Assembly (NCBI GenBank): GCA_019022495.1
Contig: JAFEKR010000001.1
Coordinates: 8,122,001-8,186,000 of the forward strand
Length of the DNA stretch: 64,000 nucleotides
Origin: Epichloe hybrida
Lineage: Eukaryota; Ascomycota; Sordariomycetes; Hypocreales; Clavicipitaceae
Reading direction: 5' to 3'
The notes beneath the pieces were generated by a model. It saw nothing but the letters and a program-made list of their open reading frames with translations. It searched no databases and was not told where the DNA came from. A program made the position numbers and the translations under genes. Positions 12,286 to 23,353 of this stretch are shown piece after piece; positions within the stretch are counted from its first letter, which is position 1, and each line of letters begins with the position of its first letter.

Positions 12286-15200
12286 TTAGCCGTCAAAGAG
12301 ATTGGAAACGCCCTCTAACGCGTCTGGGGTCGCTCGCCTGGCTCCAGGAACGCCATTCCCCCTAGTTGTACCAGCCTCAGCACCCGTCGATGTGCTCATG
12401 AAACCTTGCGCCATCTTGCTCCGACTGCTTTTCTTGTTCCTCGATGAGCTGCCGAAGCCAGCCGTCTTGGCAAGTTTGCCCATTTCAGACACGCTTACTC
12501 CTTTAAGATCCTTTAGAACTTCCAGGACGATTGCTCGTTGTTGACGAGTATGTGAGTCTGGGCAAACCATGTAAGGAGCCAGACGATCAAGCTCAGCGGA
12601 ATTGACATTTGGTAAAGATAGCAAAACATCTCTGGGTGTTGTTGTGACCGGACTGTAATAAACCACAATGGTAGCGACCAAGGATGCTAGCTCCTTTTGT
12701 ACCTCTACGAAGTATGGCTCGTGAAAGGATGTCAAGCAGGCCTTCAGGACGTCTGAAGCTATGTACTCACGAATGACCGAGGCCATCTCGTCAGAAACAG
12801 CTGCTGTGTCTGGATGCGTCGAGGCGGTTCTTCTATCGGAGACATTCGACGCTGACCTGCCTTGAACTTGTCCCCGAAATTCCGGAACAAGGGATATGAA
12901 CAACCGTAGAATCATACCACAACATCGCGTATCCCTCATACGGATGCCGTGGGTACAGAACATTAGCAGCGGCTCAACTATCTCTTGCCTCATTAAGCAG
13001 AAATTTCGGAGCGATGGATAGAAAACGGGAGCTTTCATGTCGGGCGCCTCCTTTTGGCTTCGGGCATTGAGAGCAGACGGGTCTGTGGATCGAGTTAGCT
13101 AAACAAATGCAAGTTGACGTGGCTTTTTTTCAACACTGACTGGATTTTGTCGGATCAAGAAAGTCCGCAACCATCATCACCCCCGTGTAGGTGACTTGAC
13201 GCAGGATGCTCTCTGCTTTCATTTCTTCTTTCAGACCGGCTTCGCCGTTGGGGGTAGAAGTCTGCTGACTGTCCATCTTCTCCCATTCTCCGTGTATCTT
13301 AGCATCCATTTGCCCGAAACACGCTGCCAGAAGCTGGGGGAGAAACTGCTCTCGATAGTCCACTGGACAGTCGTCGACCAAGTAGCGCACCAAGTTGAGC
13401 AGATTGCTCTGTTGGTGTGTTGACAGCCATATAGAGTCTGAAAATAATGCGGCTGACAAGGGCCCTGACAGACCGTTGAAGCCATAAAACTGCATGTCCA
13501 GCCTGCTCATGCAGTAAATAATTGCGTAAGCCGCTTCTCTCACGAAGCGAACAGAGCCACGGATAGTCGAAGCAAGACCCTCTATCGTGTTTTTCTTATC
13601 CATAACGCGTGCGTAAAAGTCATCTTTGCTGCCTTCGGAAATGCCAGCTTGCCAGAACCTATCGCTAAGGACTCGATCAACCATGCTTCTCATCTCTATT
13701 GGCCACTCTGTCCAGCTGGCCGGGTTGTGTGTGGCATGGGCGAATCTAGATTCATGTCAATGATTTCACTAATATAGGACCCTCCATTATGTAACATATT
13801 CTCACCTAAGGTATTCGAGCAGATCGGCAAGGATGTTAGAGAATCCGTCCTGCCAGAGGGCGTATGAGGCCTGAAAAGCCGGGGAAGACTTATCCAGCCG
13901 CTCCACGGAGAAGGCTAAGAACGACTTCGTTGGTCGTAAAGGAAGAGTCTTATCACGATGAGTTAGCTTGAATGGCGCATGCAGGAAATATACGTACCTT
14001 AAGTCGTTCGTCAAGCTCACTCTGGAGGGCTAGACCTTCAGCATCCAGTTCGCGGGCTCCCCAGTCACTGATTTCGTGAGCGCGTATGCTTGCCAAGTAC
14101 CTCTGAGCTTTATCAAGTCCGAGATACCGACAAAAGTCGGCGTATGACTTGAGCGAAGTTCGTATTCCCTCCCCCTGCCATTGGGACTTCACCGGCTCGA
14201 TAAAATTTGCAAGTTTCTGGACCTTTGTTTGCACATCAATGCCGCTAGCTCGGTGTCTGACAAGGTCTAAGTTAGCCATATTGAAGCCTTTTTTTGCTCT
14301 TCTCCTGTTTCCCCCCTCAAGGTACTCACATGATGAGAAAAAGAAAGCTCTTGTAGGCTAAAGACCGTTTCTCGTCTAATGCCCCCGAGTTCATCATTTC
14401 GTTTACTCGGCTTTCAATCTGGTCATATACACCCTACTGATAGTCAGCCGACATTCTATGATAAGGGCGGAGAGCGGGGAGCAGGGAGCAAGGAAGTTGG
14501 TCGAACCAGAAGATGGTCGGGCATCTCAGATGCGAGACGCTGCAGCTCCACCATGCTTTCGCTCTGTAGCTCTTTGACAGCATCATTGTAAGCTCGATGT
14601 TCGGGTTCAAGAGCCGGCCATGTTACCAATATATGCTCAAGGACTTTCAACATAAACCCAGCATTCTTGTTCAGTGCCGTGGTGGAGAAGAATACAAGAA
14701 GTTGTAACATGCGCTTGCGGATCATTGGGTCCTATAGAAGAGAGTGTCGAAAAGTCAGTGGGTACAAGGTGGTGCGAAAGCCTGATAGCCCAAGAAGAAA
14801 CTCACCTCGAAACTCATTTCTATTAACTTGTTGCACCAAACTTCCAAGTTTGATTCTATTTCAGCAGCTTGTTGTTCCTGAACATGACATATTAGCTACT
14901 TGGTCTGCCCTGGAGCGGCTTTGGAGCTTACGTGGTCGCGCCCATGATATCTTCTCCACTTGACATAGCCTTTCAGGGTAGCCTCGATGACGGTGAAATG
15001 TGAGTCGACTCTCAGGGCAGGCATGGAGTGCTTGGAATATGTTTGTTCTGCAGTTGTCAGAATAAAGATGTCATTCCTGTTAAAATGAGGGTTTCAGGAG
15101 CGTTCTTACTGTTGAAAGATGATTGCCCATCATGCAAGTTCTGGAGTATATACTCAGTCCGGCCTAGTACGTGAGAAATCGCGTCGACGAGTTTCAACTG

Positions 15201-16766
15201 AACAATATGTTCAATGACCTGTGAGCAGTATCTTCGGTAATTCCCCAGAAATGCATGTCTCTCGGGTATGGTATCGGTATCTTCCGTAAGAAAAAGATAC
15301 GTTGGGTCTGTGGAGTTGTCCGGTAGGTTCTCGTATCGCACAAGCCTGGAGCTGCAGACTTCTAGGAGAGGTCCAATTGTTGATGACACCAGATCGCTTG
15401 GGCCAAGGGTCCTGTGACCAAGTATTTTGGTCCAGGAGACGAGGACTGGAATTGAAACCATCAGGCTAGGACTCTGTGTCACCTCGATCAACAGCTGCAG
15501 GAACTCAGAGCTAGCTGCCTCTGTCGGCACTTGTGCATACTTGCGCTCGAAGTAGTCGCCGAGGCATGACAACATCTTATATAATGGTTAATGAATGAAG
15601 AGGACACTACCGATGCAGTAAGAACTGACCTACCTCTGATAGCTTCTTGAGAATTTGGTATTTGTCTTCGTCGATATCCTCGGGATCCACAACCGCCCAA
15701 TTAAAAAGGGTTTTGCACAGATCAACTGAAGCATGGCTATACATTGGTACTACAAGCTCGCGAAACTCCTCATCTGAGAGGTTTGTACGACAGAACAGAG
15801 CGTGGAGAGCTTCCAAGGAGCCCTGAAAAGCATTTCATCTATTTTAGCGCCGTTCACATCAGAACTGGGGTGTGAGAGCATGTCCCTTACCTTTTGAATT
15901 TCAGCGTGGGAGGATGCCAGACACGCAGTCATAACATGGACACACTGAGCAGCTGCTATAGCTTTGGGTATCGCCCAGGGCATTAGCGACAGCAATACGG
16001 ATAGCGCCTTGACGGCACAGCCCTTGGCGTCGCTGCTACCCTTTGCGTCAGAGGTGACGCAAAAATTGAGAAATTCAGAAATACGCCCGAGCCACCCTTC
16101 AGGGCCTTGACGCACATCCGGGCCAGGCTGACGGTTGGGGAATGCCTCGGTCAACACGGACGTGGGTGTGAATATTTCGACGCATGCTTTACTGAGCACA
16201 CCTTCTCTCATGGCCACCACTGAGTCGTCGCCGGTAAACACCTCATCAGATAGCGTTTCTAGAACGAACATCACCAGCTCTTTGTGAACAGCCGAATCAG
16301 GTGTTTGCCACAGCTGGACAAGCAAGGTGTCCATGTCCATCCATTCCGCGCCCCAAGACCTCTTTGCAACTTCAACCCATAACTGCGCCGTCTTGTTCCT
16401 CAAATAGCCCGGGTCGGCCTTTGAGACCGCTTGACTCAGTTCCAGAACCCAGTTCCGCAGCGCTGGAGCCTGCTCCTCGTTATAGATAGACCAGCGATAT
16501 CGGATTCCGTGCTCGAGAAGGGAGAGGGCGTAATGGCGGACGACGGGTGGTTGGGATTGGTCCGAAGCCAGTCTATATCCTTGAAAAGGTGCTTCTGCGA
16601 GGTCCTTGACCTCCTCAAGAAAGGATTGAGCTTCCCGGCGGGCATTATTGCTCGAATATGGGCTGTGTACAACCTCCAAGGCTTGGTGGATTTTGGTCAA
16701 AATCTGGTCATCCCCGCCATTGCTCGGATTATTGCCAGCTGACAGAGCCACCCCGCTCGCAGACAT
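12286..16766 (-). CDS. MSN5: Exportin-5 / Msn5-type karyopherin
   Basis: Eleven exons on the minus strand: 16766-15891, 15822-15634, 15575-15110, 15047-14932, 14877-14806, 14731-14507, 14433-14330, 14256-13998, 13948-13806, 13745-13141, 13082-12286. Introns are 49-74 nt and all exon phases close, giving 1283 aa, close to fungal Msn5 size. It is an importin-beta superfamily export receptor that carries phosphorylated proteins (and RNA-protein cargo in animals) out of the nucleus with Ran-GTP. The N-terminal region ([53 protein letters not shown]) is the importin-beta N/Xpo1 part of exportin-5 orthologues. The rest is all-helical HEAT-type sequence ending in a basic Ser-rich tail (about 80 residues). 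The donor of the sixth intron (GTTCGA) is weak, so that boundary is the least certain. Confidence 0.9.
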
Positions 16767-18149
16767 GAGTGCTGCTGAATATGGCGACTGCTGGCTTTGC
16801 AGATTCTGTCGTTTCGAAGCAGCAATGGTGTGTCACGATCGAGGCTCTCGTGGAGAGTTGATATGACGGGTCAGGCGATGGTCAAAAGTCAGTCGGCGTC
16901 GACGCTTGGTTCGGAAAGTATGCAAAATTCTTTGGAGTGTAAAGAGGCAGTTTCATTCAAATACTCAAAGCAAGCGGCGTGCAATGATGAGGTCGGTGAC
17001 GGGAGGTAAACGGTGTTTCGACTATGGCGACAAATGACGACCAAACTCACATCCAAGGCCGAAGATTAGAGAAAGGAGAGCAATGGCTGTGAACCAAGCG
17101 AGCTGAGCCACGCGTCTGCTCAATTTGGTAGCCAAATCTGGCTGCTAAGATGCTTGACCGTACTCCGCAAGCCCTAGATCGAAAGCGAAGCTCGTGGTGT
17201 TTTGTGTTTTAATAGGCCGGAGCCAAATCCTGTTTGATACCAGCTTCGCCCTCGAGGCAATGAAGCTTTCTGGCAGGGTATGCACGACTTCTGTGGGGCT
17301 GTCTGTGGGTACAGAAACACTCAAGGTTGGGCGGGCGCCTCGCCGCCGGGTTCGTGTCGCGCGATGACCATTGAAAAGCCGAGTATTACAACTGAACAAG
17401 CTGATTGAATGAGTCACGAGCAGCGGCTTGAATTCGGTATTTACTCGAGGATGGAAGTTTAAGACTTGAATCAGTACGCGAACAGCTCTGCGGTTGATTT
17501 CTACCTGGTCAAGTACGTAATAGAGCACTGTACGGACCATATTGATCGTGGCGTCAAGCGCCGGGCGATTCATGTTATCGATTGATAGCTAAAGTGGGGC
17601 GCAGGGCACTGAGATTCTCTATTGCAAGCTCAAATGGTGGCCGATAGCCAACAACTCAGTGAATCACTTGCTATTCAGAACATATATTGAAACATTGGAA
17701 GATGCGAGTGCGCCTAATAACGGCCCGTTGTCATAAGGCCCGAGTGGAGCACTGGCCTGCAACGCCCAAGCTTCACATACGAAGCCAAGTCTGGTCTCTT
17801 CATGTATTAATAAGATGCGTTTGCAGGGCTGTGGCGCTGCAGATGCAGATCAGCATTCCCGCTTTCTGGTAGTAGGTGTGGGGCTGGCCAATAATGAGTG
17901 ACCATGTTTATGACATGCAAAGAAAAGTCGAATGGGAGCTCAAGACATCCAGGATTAGCATGTGCAGCAAGACTGTGTAACTTTGACTGAATCGAGCTTG
18001 TTCTACGGAGAAGATCCCATTTTCCCCTGTTAAGAGACAGCGAAAATAACAATCTTGAAGTCGTTGATTTTTCTTACGTTTTGGTTCTTATGCTGGACGA
18101 CATGATGCCAGGTGTGTGCACGTCTGGGATTTGACTCGCAGAGCAAGTC
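16767..18149. other. Intergenic DNA between the exportin and Dph7 genes
   Basis: Contains the exportin promoter and the 3' flank of the Dph7 gene. A minus-strand open frame at 17145-17573 (142 codons) has no recognisable domain and is not called. A partial motif copy, TACTCCGCA, lies near 17161. Confidence 0.5.
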
Positions 18150-19511
18150 TCATCCAGAAACCGTTGCTGCTGTGCCAATGGCATCACTTTGGACCGCTGG
18201 GCTGGGCATGTCATAATCCCATAGACATAACCGCTTGTCGTAAAAGCTTGTGGAGATGCACCTCAAGCTTCGGGTTTGGGGTAACTTTATGAAGTCGGAT
18301 GCATAGTTCATGCTTTGATGCTCTTCAAATCGCCCAACCACTGTGGCCTCCCAGTCTTGTCCATCGTGGGTAGCAATCGTGACTATCCTGGCTCCAGCAT
18401 GCATACACGAGGCCAGCACACGTATTTCAGCCGTCGCTGCGGGAGAAAGCTCCGAACAGCTGGCATCAATCAAGTTCAGCCTCCAGACGCCACCACCAAG
18501 ATTGATATCGCACAACAGTCGCACTCTTTCAACACCAAAGGTCTCATTCGAGTCATGTATAGAAAAGACGCGAAGGTGGTCGTCATAGCTCCCAGTCAGC
18601 ACGATGCGGCCACCATCAAGTGTCCGTTGCGAAAGAGGCAAGATTGCTGTGACGCCAGCTCCATGTTGCCCCTTGATACTCACCGCTGGATACGCAATAT
18701 CGACTTCCTGCTCACCGGGAATCTTGGGCCACGAACAGCAAGTATACCTCAACACGGAGTCATCGCCACCGCAGTACACCATCGTCGTCGATTGCTCGTT
18801 TTTGTTATTCTTGTAGTCCGACTCGGAGAAGTTTATCGACCAAGCTTCTAACGAGTTTTGAATGCCCAGGTCTGTCCATCCGTCAATGCACCAATGCGCG
18901 TCGAGGTGCAAGATTCTAGCTAGCCCCGTGGATGTTGTCACTGCAATGGTATTGCTGAGAGAGGGGTGCCAGTTGCATTGCAGAAATAGGACCTCTTCGC
19001 CTAAATCTTCACATCGGCTTATGGCCAATTGCCTCAATACAGGGTTGCGCCGAGGCTCCAGACTATGGATTGCCAGCGAACCAGTACTTGATACGACGGC
19101 CAGGATGCTACGGCTTCCTGCACAGTTTGGAAGAAATCTTAGATCTAATAGTGCCGAGGGTTGCACTTCTGTTTGGATCAGATGCCTGCTGTTTGATTAA
19201 TTACGAATTCTCAAGGGATCGGATCTCAATCTTCTTCGCGTCGTCCTGCTCCAGATCTGAACTTACAGGCTACTGCCATCAATCTGGAACAAGAGTAAAG
19301 TCCCATTTCGACTCTGGGGAGAATTGCTTCCTGCTTCCTCCTCCCGAGGGAGCCCGTCCACCGCCGTTGACGTTGTCTGCGCGCTCTCGGTCTCCAGGTT
19401 GTAGGTTCCCACAACAAAAAAGGCAGGATCAGTCGGGCAAAACTGCGCGCAGCTTGGGGGCAGCTCCAGCGAGATGTGTGCCGTGGATGCTATTGGTTTC
19501 AAGTCGGCCAT
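18150..19511 (-). CDS. DPH7: Diphthine methyl ester hydrolase (WD40 protein Dph7/Rrt2)
   Basis: Two exons, 19511-19267 and 19185-18150, with an 81-nt intron (GTAAGT...CAG), giving 426 aa. Dph7 removes the methyl ester from methylated diphthine on elongation factor 2, so that amidation to diphthamide can follow; it acts in the cytosol. The sequence shows a WD-type beta-propeller: STGLARILHL, VYCGGDDSVLRYTC, VLTGSYDDHLRVFSIHD and SFYDKRLCLWDYD are typical blades. The triplet GGDD followed by GSYDDHLRVF is characteristic of Dph7 orthologues. The start at MADLKP was preferred over an in-frame upstream ATG (19583), because the extra 24 residues are hydrophobic and sit in leader DNA. It is divergent from the Bles03-like gene, with 524 bp between starts. 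Confidence 0.88.
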
Positions 19512-20035
19512 GGTGGGCAAAGAGAAGAAAAGATTAACAGAAGGAATAAAAAGAAGGCTTTGTGTGTAATATAGATATAGCACACAATCAAGGTCCCAAG
19601 CATCTACTTACGTAAACATCGAGCCCTTTTATATGAATAAATGAGGGCAATGAATGCACTTGCAAGTTGGGTGATTTGATTTGTGGGCGTTGATTTTGGA
19701 CAGGATTTCAGTCAGTTGTGCTACAGGCTACAGCTGGGCTGGGTGCTCTGCTCTCCATAATAATTTAGAACTCGGTGGATCGGACCGCAAACGCAAACGC
19801 GCCCGCCCTGGCCCTGGCAATTTGATGCCAACTTATTAACAATTGATGTCAGGCAAGGCATGCGGCGGGACGTGCCGACCAGACGGGACCAGACGGCCAG
19901 ACGGGAAGTTTTGGCACTGAACACAACCTCTTCAACGGACGCGAACTTATCCTAGGTCATATGAACATCCATCTTCACGAGCCGGACCCAATCTGTCAAG
20001 CTACCAGATCCAGCACATGACACGAGGAGAACACG
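19512..20035. promoter_or_regulatory. Shared divergent promoter region (Dph7 / Bles03-like)
   Basis: A 524-bp gap between divergent starts. Short imperfect GACGGGACCAGACGGCCAGACGGG repeats lie at about 19877-19903. No specific factor site was recognised. Confidence 0.5.
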
Positions 20036-21250
20036 ATGAGCAAAGACCACGATGATTATCAATTCTATGGTATTTCCAAGGGTCTTTCCTTTGTCGTCTC
20101 AATGGAGTTGCCGTTGCTTACTCAGTCCCCTCCTCAGGACACCCAGCGCAGAAACTAGAACTAGAGTCTCGCGTGCGACAGTTCGACGCCTCCGAATGGA
20201 TAGATCGGCACGGTGCCTGGGGCGCCGGGCACCCCGCCAGGCAACCAAGGTTTTCCGTTGAGACTGCAAAATTCCATAATCCGTATGCTGGCGTAGAGTA
20301 TGCTTGGCAGCTCACAGAAACTCTGAATGACTTTTTGTCTCGCCTTCCTCCTGCAACTACAAAGCAAACTGAAAAGGTGCCTTGGATATTCATCTGCAAT
20401 CCCTTTGTTGCGCGCGAAGAGAAGAGGACTGCAGAGGATGCCTTCATGAGAGGAAATGAGGACGAGGCCCCAGCCGAAGGCGGTAGCCAACTGAGCCTCG
20501 TCGTCGAAGGGGCAATGGAGAGATTGCAACTTTTGTCCGAACTGACGCAGCGAGTAAACAAGAGTGGAAAGTCTCCCACGTTCATCACACGAGAACTATC
20601 TCAAGAACGACGAAACGCCGTGACCGATATTCTTAGCTTGGCCCATGCGGGTCGAGTGCGTACTGGCAAGGCAAGTAAAGCAATCGCTTTTTCTTGAAAC
20701 CAGCCTTTTTGTCCCATTTTTTTTTTTTGAAAGGAACTTGGATAAGTCACCGTCAAGGAATATGCTCGTAGTACTAACTAGTTTTTCTTGTTGTGGTTGC
20801 ATATAGTGGATGCTATTTTGCCCACCGTCCGTGGTAAACGAGTTATGGGAAGTGGTCGCCAGAGCCACAGCAAACAATGAACTTGGCGTGGCAGCCAAGG
20901 TCGCACCCCGTTCAGAACTGGATGATCCCAAAAGAGACAGACCCATATGCATATACACGTCAGATTTCAGTGACAAAGCCGACGTCGGCCGTGTTCTTCA
21001 AAGAATGAGAGAACTGAGAATAGCTGATTCCAGCCGACGGAACATATATTACAAGCCTGGTGAGTCAAACTCAGTCAGCACTTGTCGCCGCACTTGGTTA
21101 TCTATCTTGGCGTACGCCGCTGAATATGGGTCAGATATATTCACTTACGTCGGCATTGCCACGGGAAACCCCTGGGAACTTGCAGCCTCCCTCTACAGCT
21201 CAAAGCAGTTTCCGTGTAGCCGAGAGCACAAGACAGCAGCACGCGAGTAA
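20036..21250 (+). CDS. UPF0696/DUF1917 protein (Bles03, C11orf68-like)
   Basis: Four exons: 20036-20069, 20138-20670, 20807-21059, 21135-21250, giving 311 aa. It matches the DUF1917 family, whose human member is the uncharacterised C11orf68/BLES03. Signature stretches are GKWMLFCPP, ELGVAAKVAPR, CIYTSDFSDKADVGRVL and DIFTYVGIATGNPW, in the order usual for the family. Biochemical function is unknown; the fold of the human protein is eIF4E-like. The second intron starts with GC (AAG|GCAAGT) and ends ATATAG. Using the nearby GTAAAG instead would shift the frame, so this looks like a genuine GC-AG intron, with a good branch sequence (CTAACT) about 30 nt before the acceptor. The gene converges on Naa30 (340 bp apart). 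Confidence 0.85.
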
Positions 21251-21589
21251 TAGTCATGTTTAAGTAAGTTACTCTCCGGGATGAGCTTAGATCTCGACAT
21301 CAGTTGCAAGGCATTTAAAATCTTTCACACAAAGCCCCTCAAAAAGACAAGAGTGCTTTCTCAGTAGTCACAATGATGCATGAACATCTTCTATTGTCCC
21401 GTAAACGCCGCCGTCACCGTCTGATCTAAACAATGCTTTGGTCGCTCGCTGTCCCATGAAGTCCCATTTCTACAGATGTGGGTGGCTATGTTGGTGTTTA
21501 TCTTTACCGGAATGTTTGAAAGAGGAATTTTGAAGAAAACGAAGAGAGAAGGAAGCAGATGGTTGATGTCAAGCATAGCCAACCGAGAC

Positions 21590-22243
21590 TTAAAATGCTT
21601 CGTGGGTAGGATCGTTCGCTCCTCCGTCCAAATCAACAGTTCGGAGAGGCAGGACGAGACGATAAGCACTGTTGCCATTTAAATAATACCGATGCAGTTT
21701 TTTGGAGCGAAGAAAGCCTAGCCTTTCGTAGAGTTTCATGGCCGGGACATTTGTTTCTTCCGTTTCCAATACGATCTCATCAGCATTTCGTTTCGTCATG
21801 GCATCTATCGCTTGTTTCACCAAGGCTGTTGCAATCCCATGACCTCGGAAAGAAGATTTCACTGCGAGCATGGCGATGTAGCCGCGGCGTGTAGGGGGGG
21901 AATGGGATGAATGAACTTCCAGTTTGCAAACAACGACACCAACCAATGATGAATCGATTGGATTGAGGGCCTGAAAGGGTGTCAGTAGCGGCGACTTGGG
22001 TCAAATTGTCGAGATCCTTCCGCGAACAGGGCAAGGCTTCTCTTGCTCGCCAACTTGACTTACCATGAAACAAAGATGCGCCCACTGACATAGAAAGTAT
22101 CTGTAAACGTAGATGCTGTATGGTTCACTGAGATCTTTCGAAATAAGCGAGCGTATGGCTGGAAGATATCGAGACTCTAGTTCATGTTGATACTGGACAT
22201 ATCGCAGGTCGGTAGTGACTTTTTCTTTGTGCGGCAGAGCCAT
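21590..22243 (-). CDS. NAA30: N-alpha-acetyltransferase NatC catalytic subunit (Naa30/Mak3)
   Basis: Two exons, 22243-22064 and 21970-21590, with a 93-nt intron, giving 186 aa, the usual size for Mak3/Naa30. NatC acetylates protein N-termini that start Met followed by a hydrophobic residue, cotranslationally at the ribosome, together with Mak10 and Mak31. The GNAT acetyl-CoA loop is RGHGIA at residues 102-107 (Q/R-x2-G-x-A). It is preceded by the strand RRGYIAMLAV and followed by DEIVLETEETNVPAMKLYER and LGFLRSKKLHRYYLNG, which are diagnostic for Naa30. A TACGGAGTA motif lies only 33-41 bp upstream of the start codon (22276-22284). Confidence 0.93.
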
Positions 22244-23353
22244 GATAAGGGACAGCGCCTGTTTCTAGACTTTTTTACGGAGTATTGGGGAAGAGATGGC
22301 CTGCGGAATTTGATGGTATATCGGTAGGGATGGCGATATATTCAAGTCGACTGATCAGCCTGAAGTGGGCCTGGGCAGCCCGAGTCTCTCAAACAAACAA
22401 CCAGTGGCTGTTTTCCCCGCCGACTCCGGTGAGTGACTGGGAGTGGCGGTTTTAGGCGGTTTTATCAGGCGGACGACAGAACTATTAACGCTGGGCTCCA
22501 AGGCTCCAAGGCTCCAAGGCCCCAAGGCCCCGAGGCCCCGAGCGCTTGAGTAGAAGAGGGTTAGGGACATGCTTGCTGTTCTAGCAAAAAAAAAAAATTG
22601 GATAATGGATGCACCAGAGTCGACATTTTGCCCGCGTGAAAATACAGTCTGGTACCAATCGAAATGTTTTAACCCAAGCCAGAATGCTGCACTCCTCATG
22701 CTTTAGAGCCCCGCGATCACATGTTACAATATTTCCAGCCCAGTTCAATGAGAACCAACTGATGGCGGGGTCATGCAACATGATGCAACATTCGAAGTCT
22801 TATCCGCCGCCAACAAACACATGGCGCAGTGTGCTTGATTTGTGACAGCCTGGTTGCTTGGGTTTGGCTGACTGGGCACGTGGAATGGATGCATCTTTCG
22901 TCACCCCTGCATCGTTCCCGCCGGAACTGCAGGAAAATCCCAGATGTGCTTGCAATTACAAAGGAACACGGATTACCGGATGGATGGACCTCCAACCTCC
23001 TTCGCGATCCACGTTGGCCCGGACCACTTATTTTTTACTGAAACAGCCTAGTAAGCCTAGTAGAGGCTCCCCGGCCGGCCGGACGCGCTCAACAGACAAG
23101 CAAACCCCCTTGGCACTTGCAGCATTCAACAACTCAGTCCATCGATGCTCAGAAAGCGGCTCCCAAAGTCCGATATTGCTTTAGGCAAAGCACCGTGTTC
23201 CCTCTCAAGCGATACCACGCGTTGTCCGACCCTCACCTTTCCGGCTTGCGCGAACATCGACCCCGAATAGCAGAACTCTTCTACTACAGTGACCGACCGC
23301 GCACCGAGATACAGTCTCGGAAAGACTGGTAGTTTGCCTATTTGCGCCTTGCA
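22244..23353. other. Divergent intergenic region between Naa30 and Lro1
   Basis: No gene. It holds TACGGAGTA at 22276, a tandem 9-bp repeat (GGCTCCAAG and variants) at 22494-22541, an A run of 12 near 22585, and the promoter and leader of the Lro1 gene. Confidence 0.6.
22494..22541. repeat. 9-bp tandem repeat GGCTCCAAG, about 5 copies
   Basis: Three near-perfect GGCTCCAAG units run into degenerate copies (GGCCCCAAG, GGCCCCGAG). The gradient suggests stepwise decay or expansion. Confidence 0.9.

Noticed and set aside
17145..17573. 142-codon minus-strand frame between exportin and Dph7
   Set aside because: No domain, composition like flanking non-coding DNA, no credible start context.
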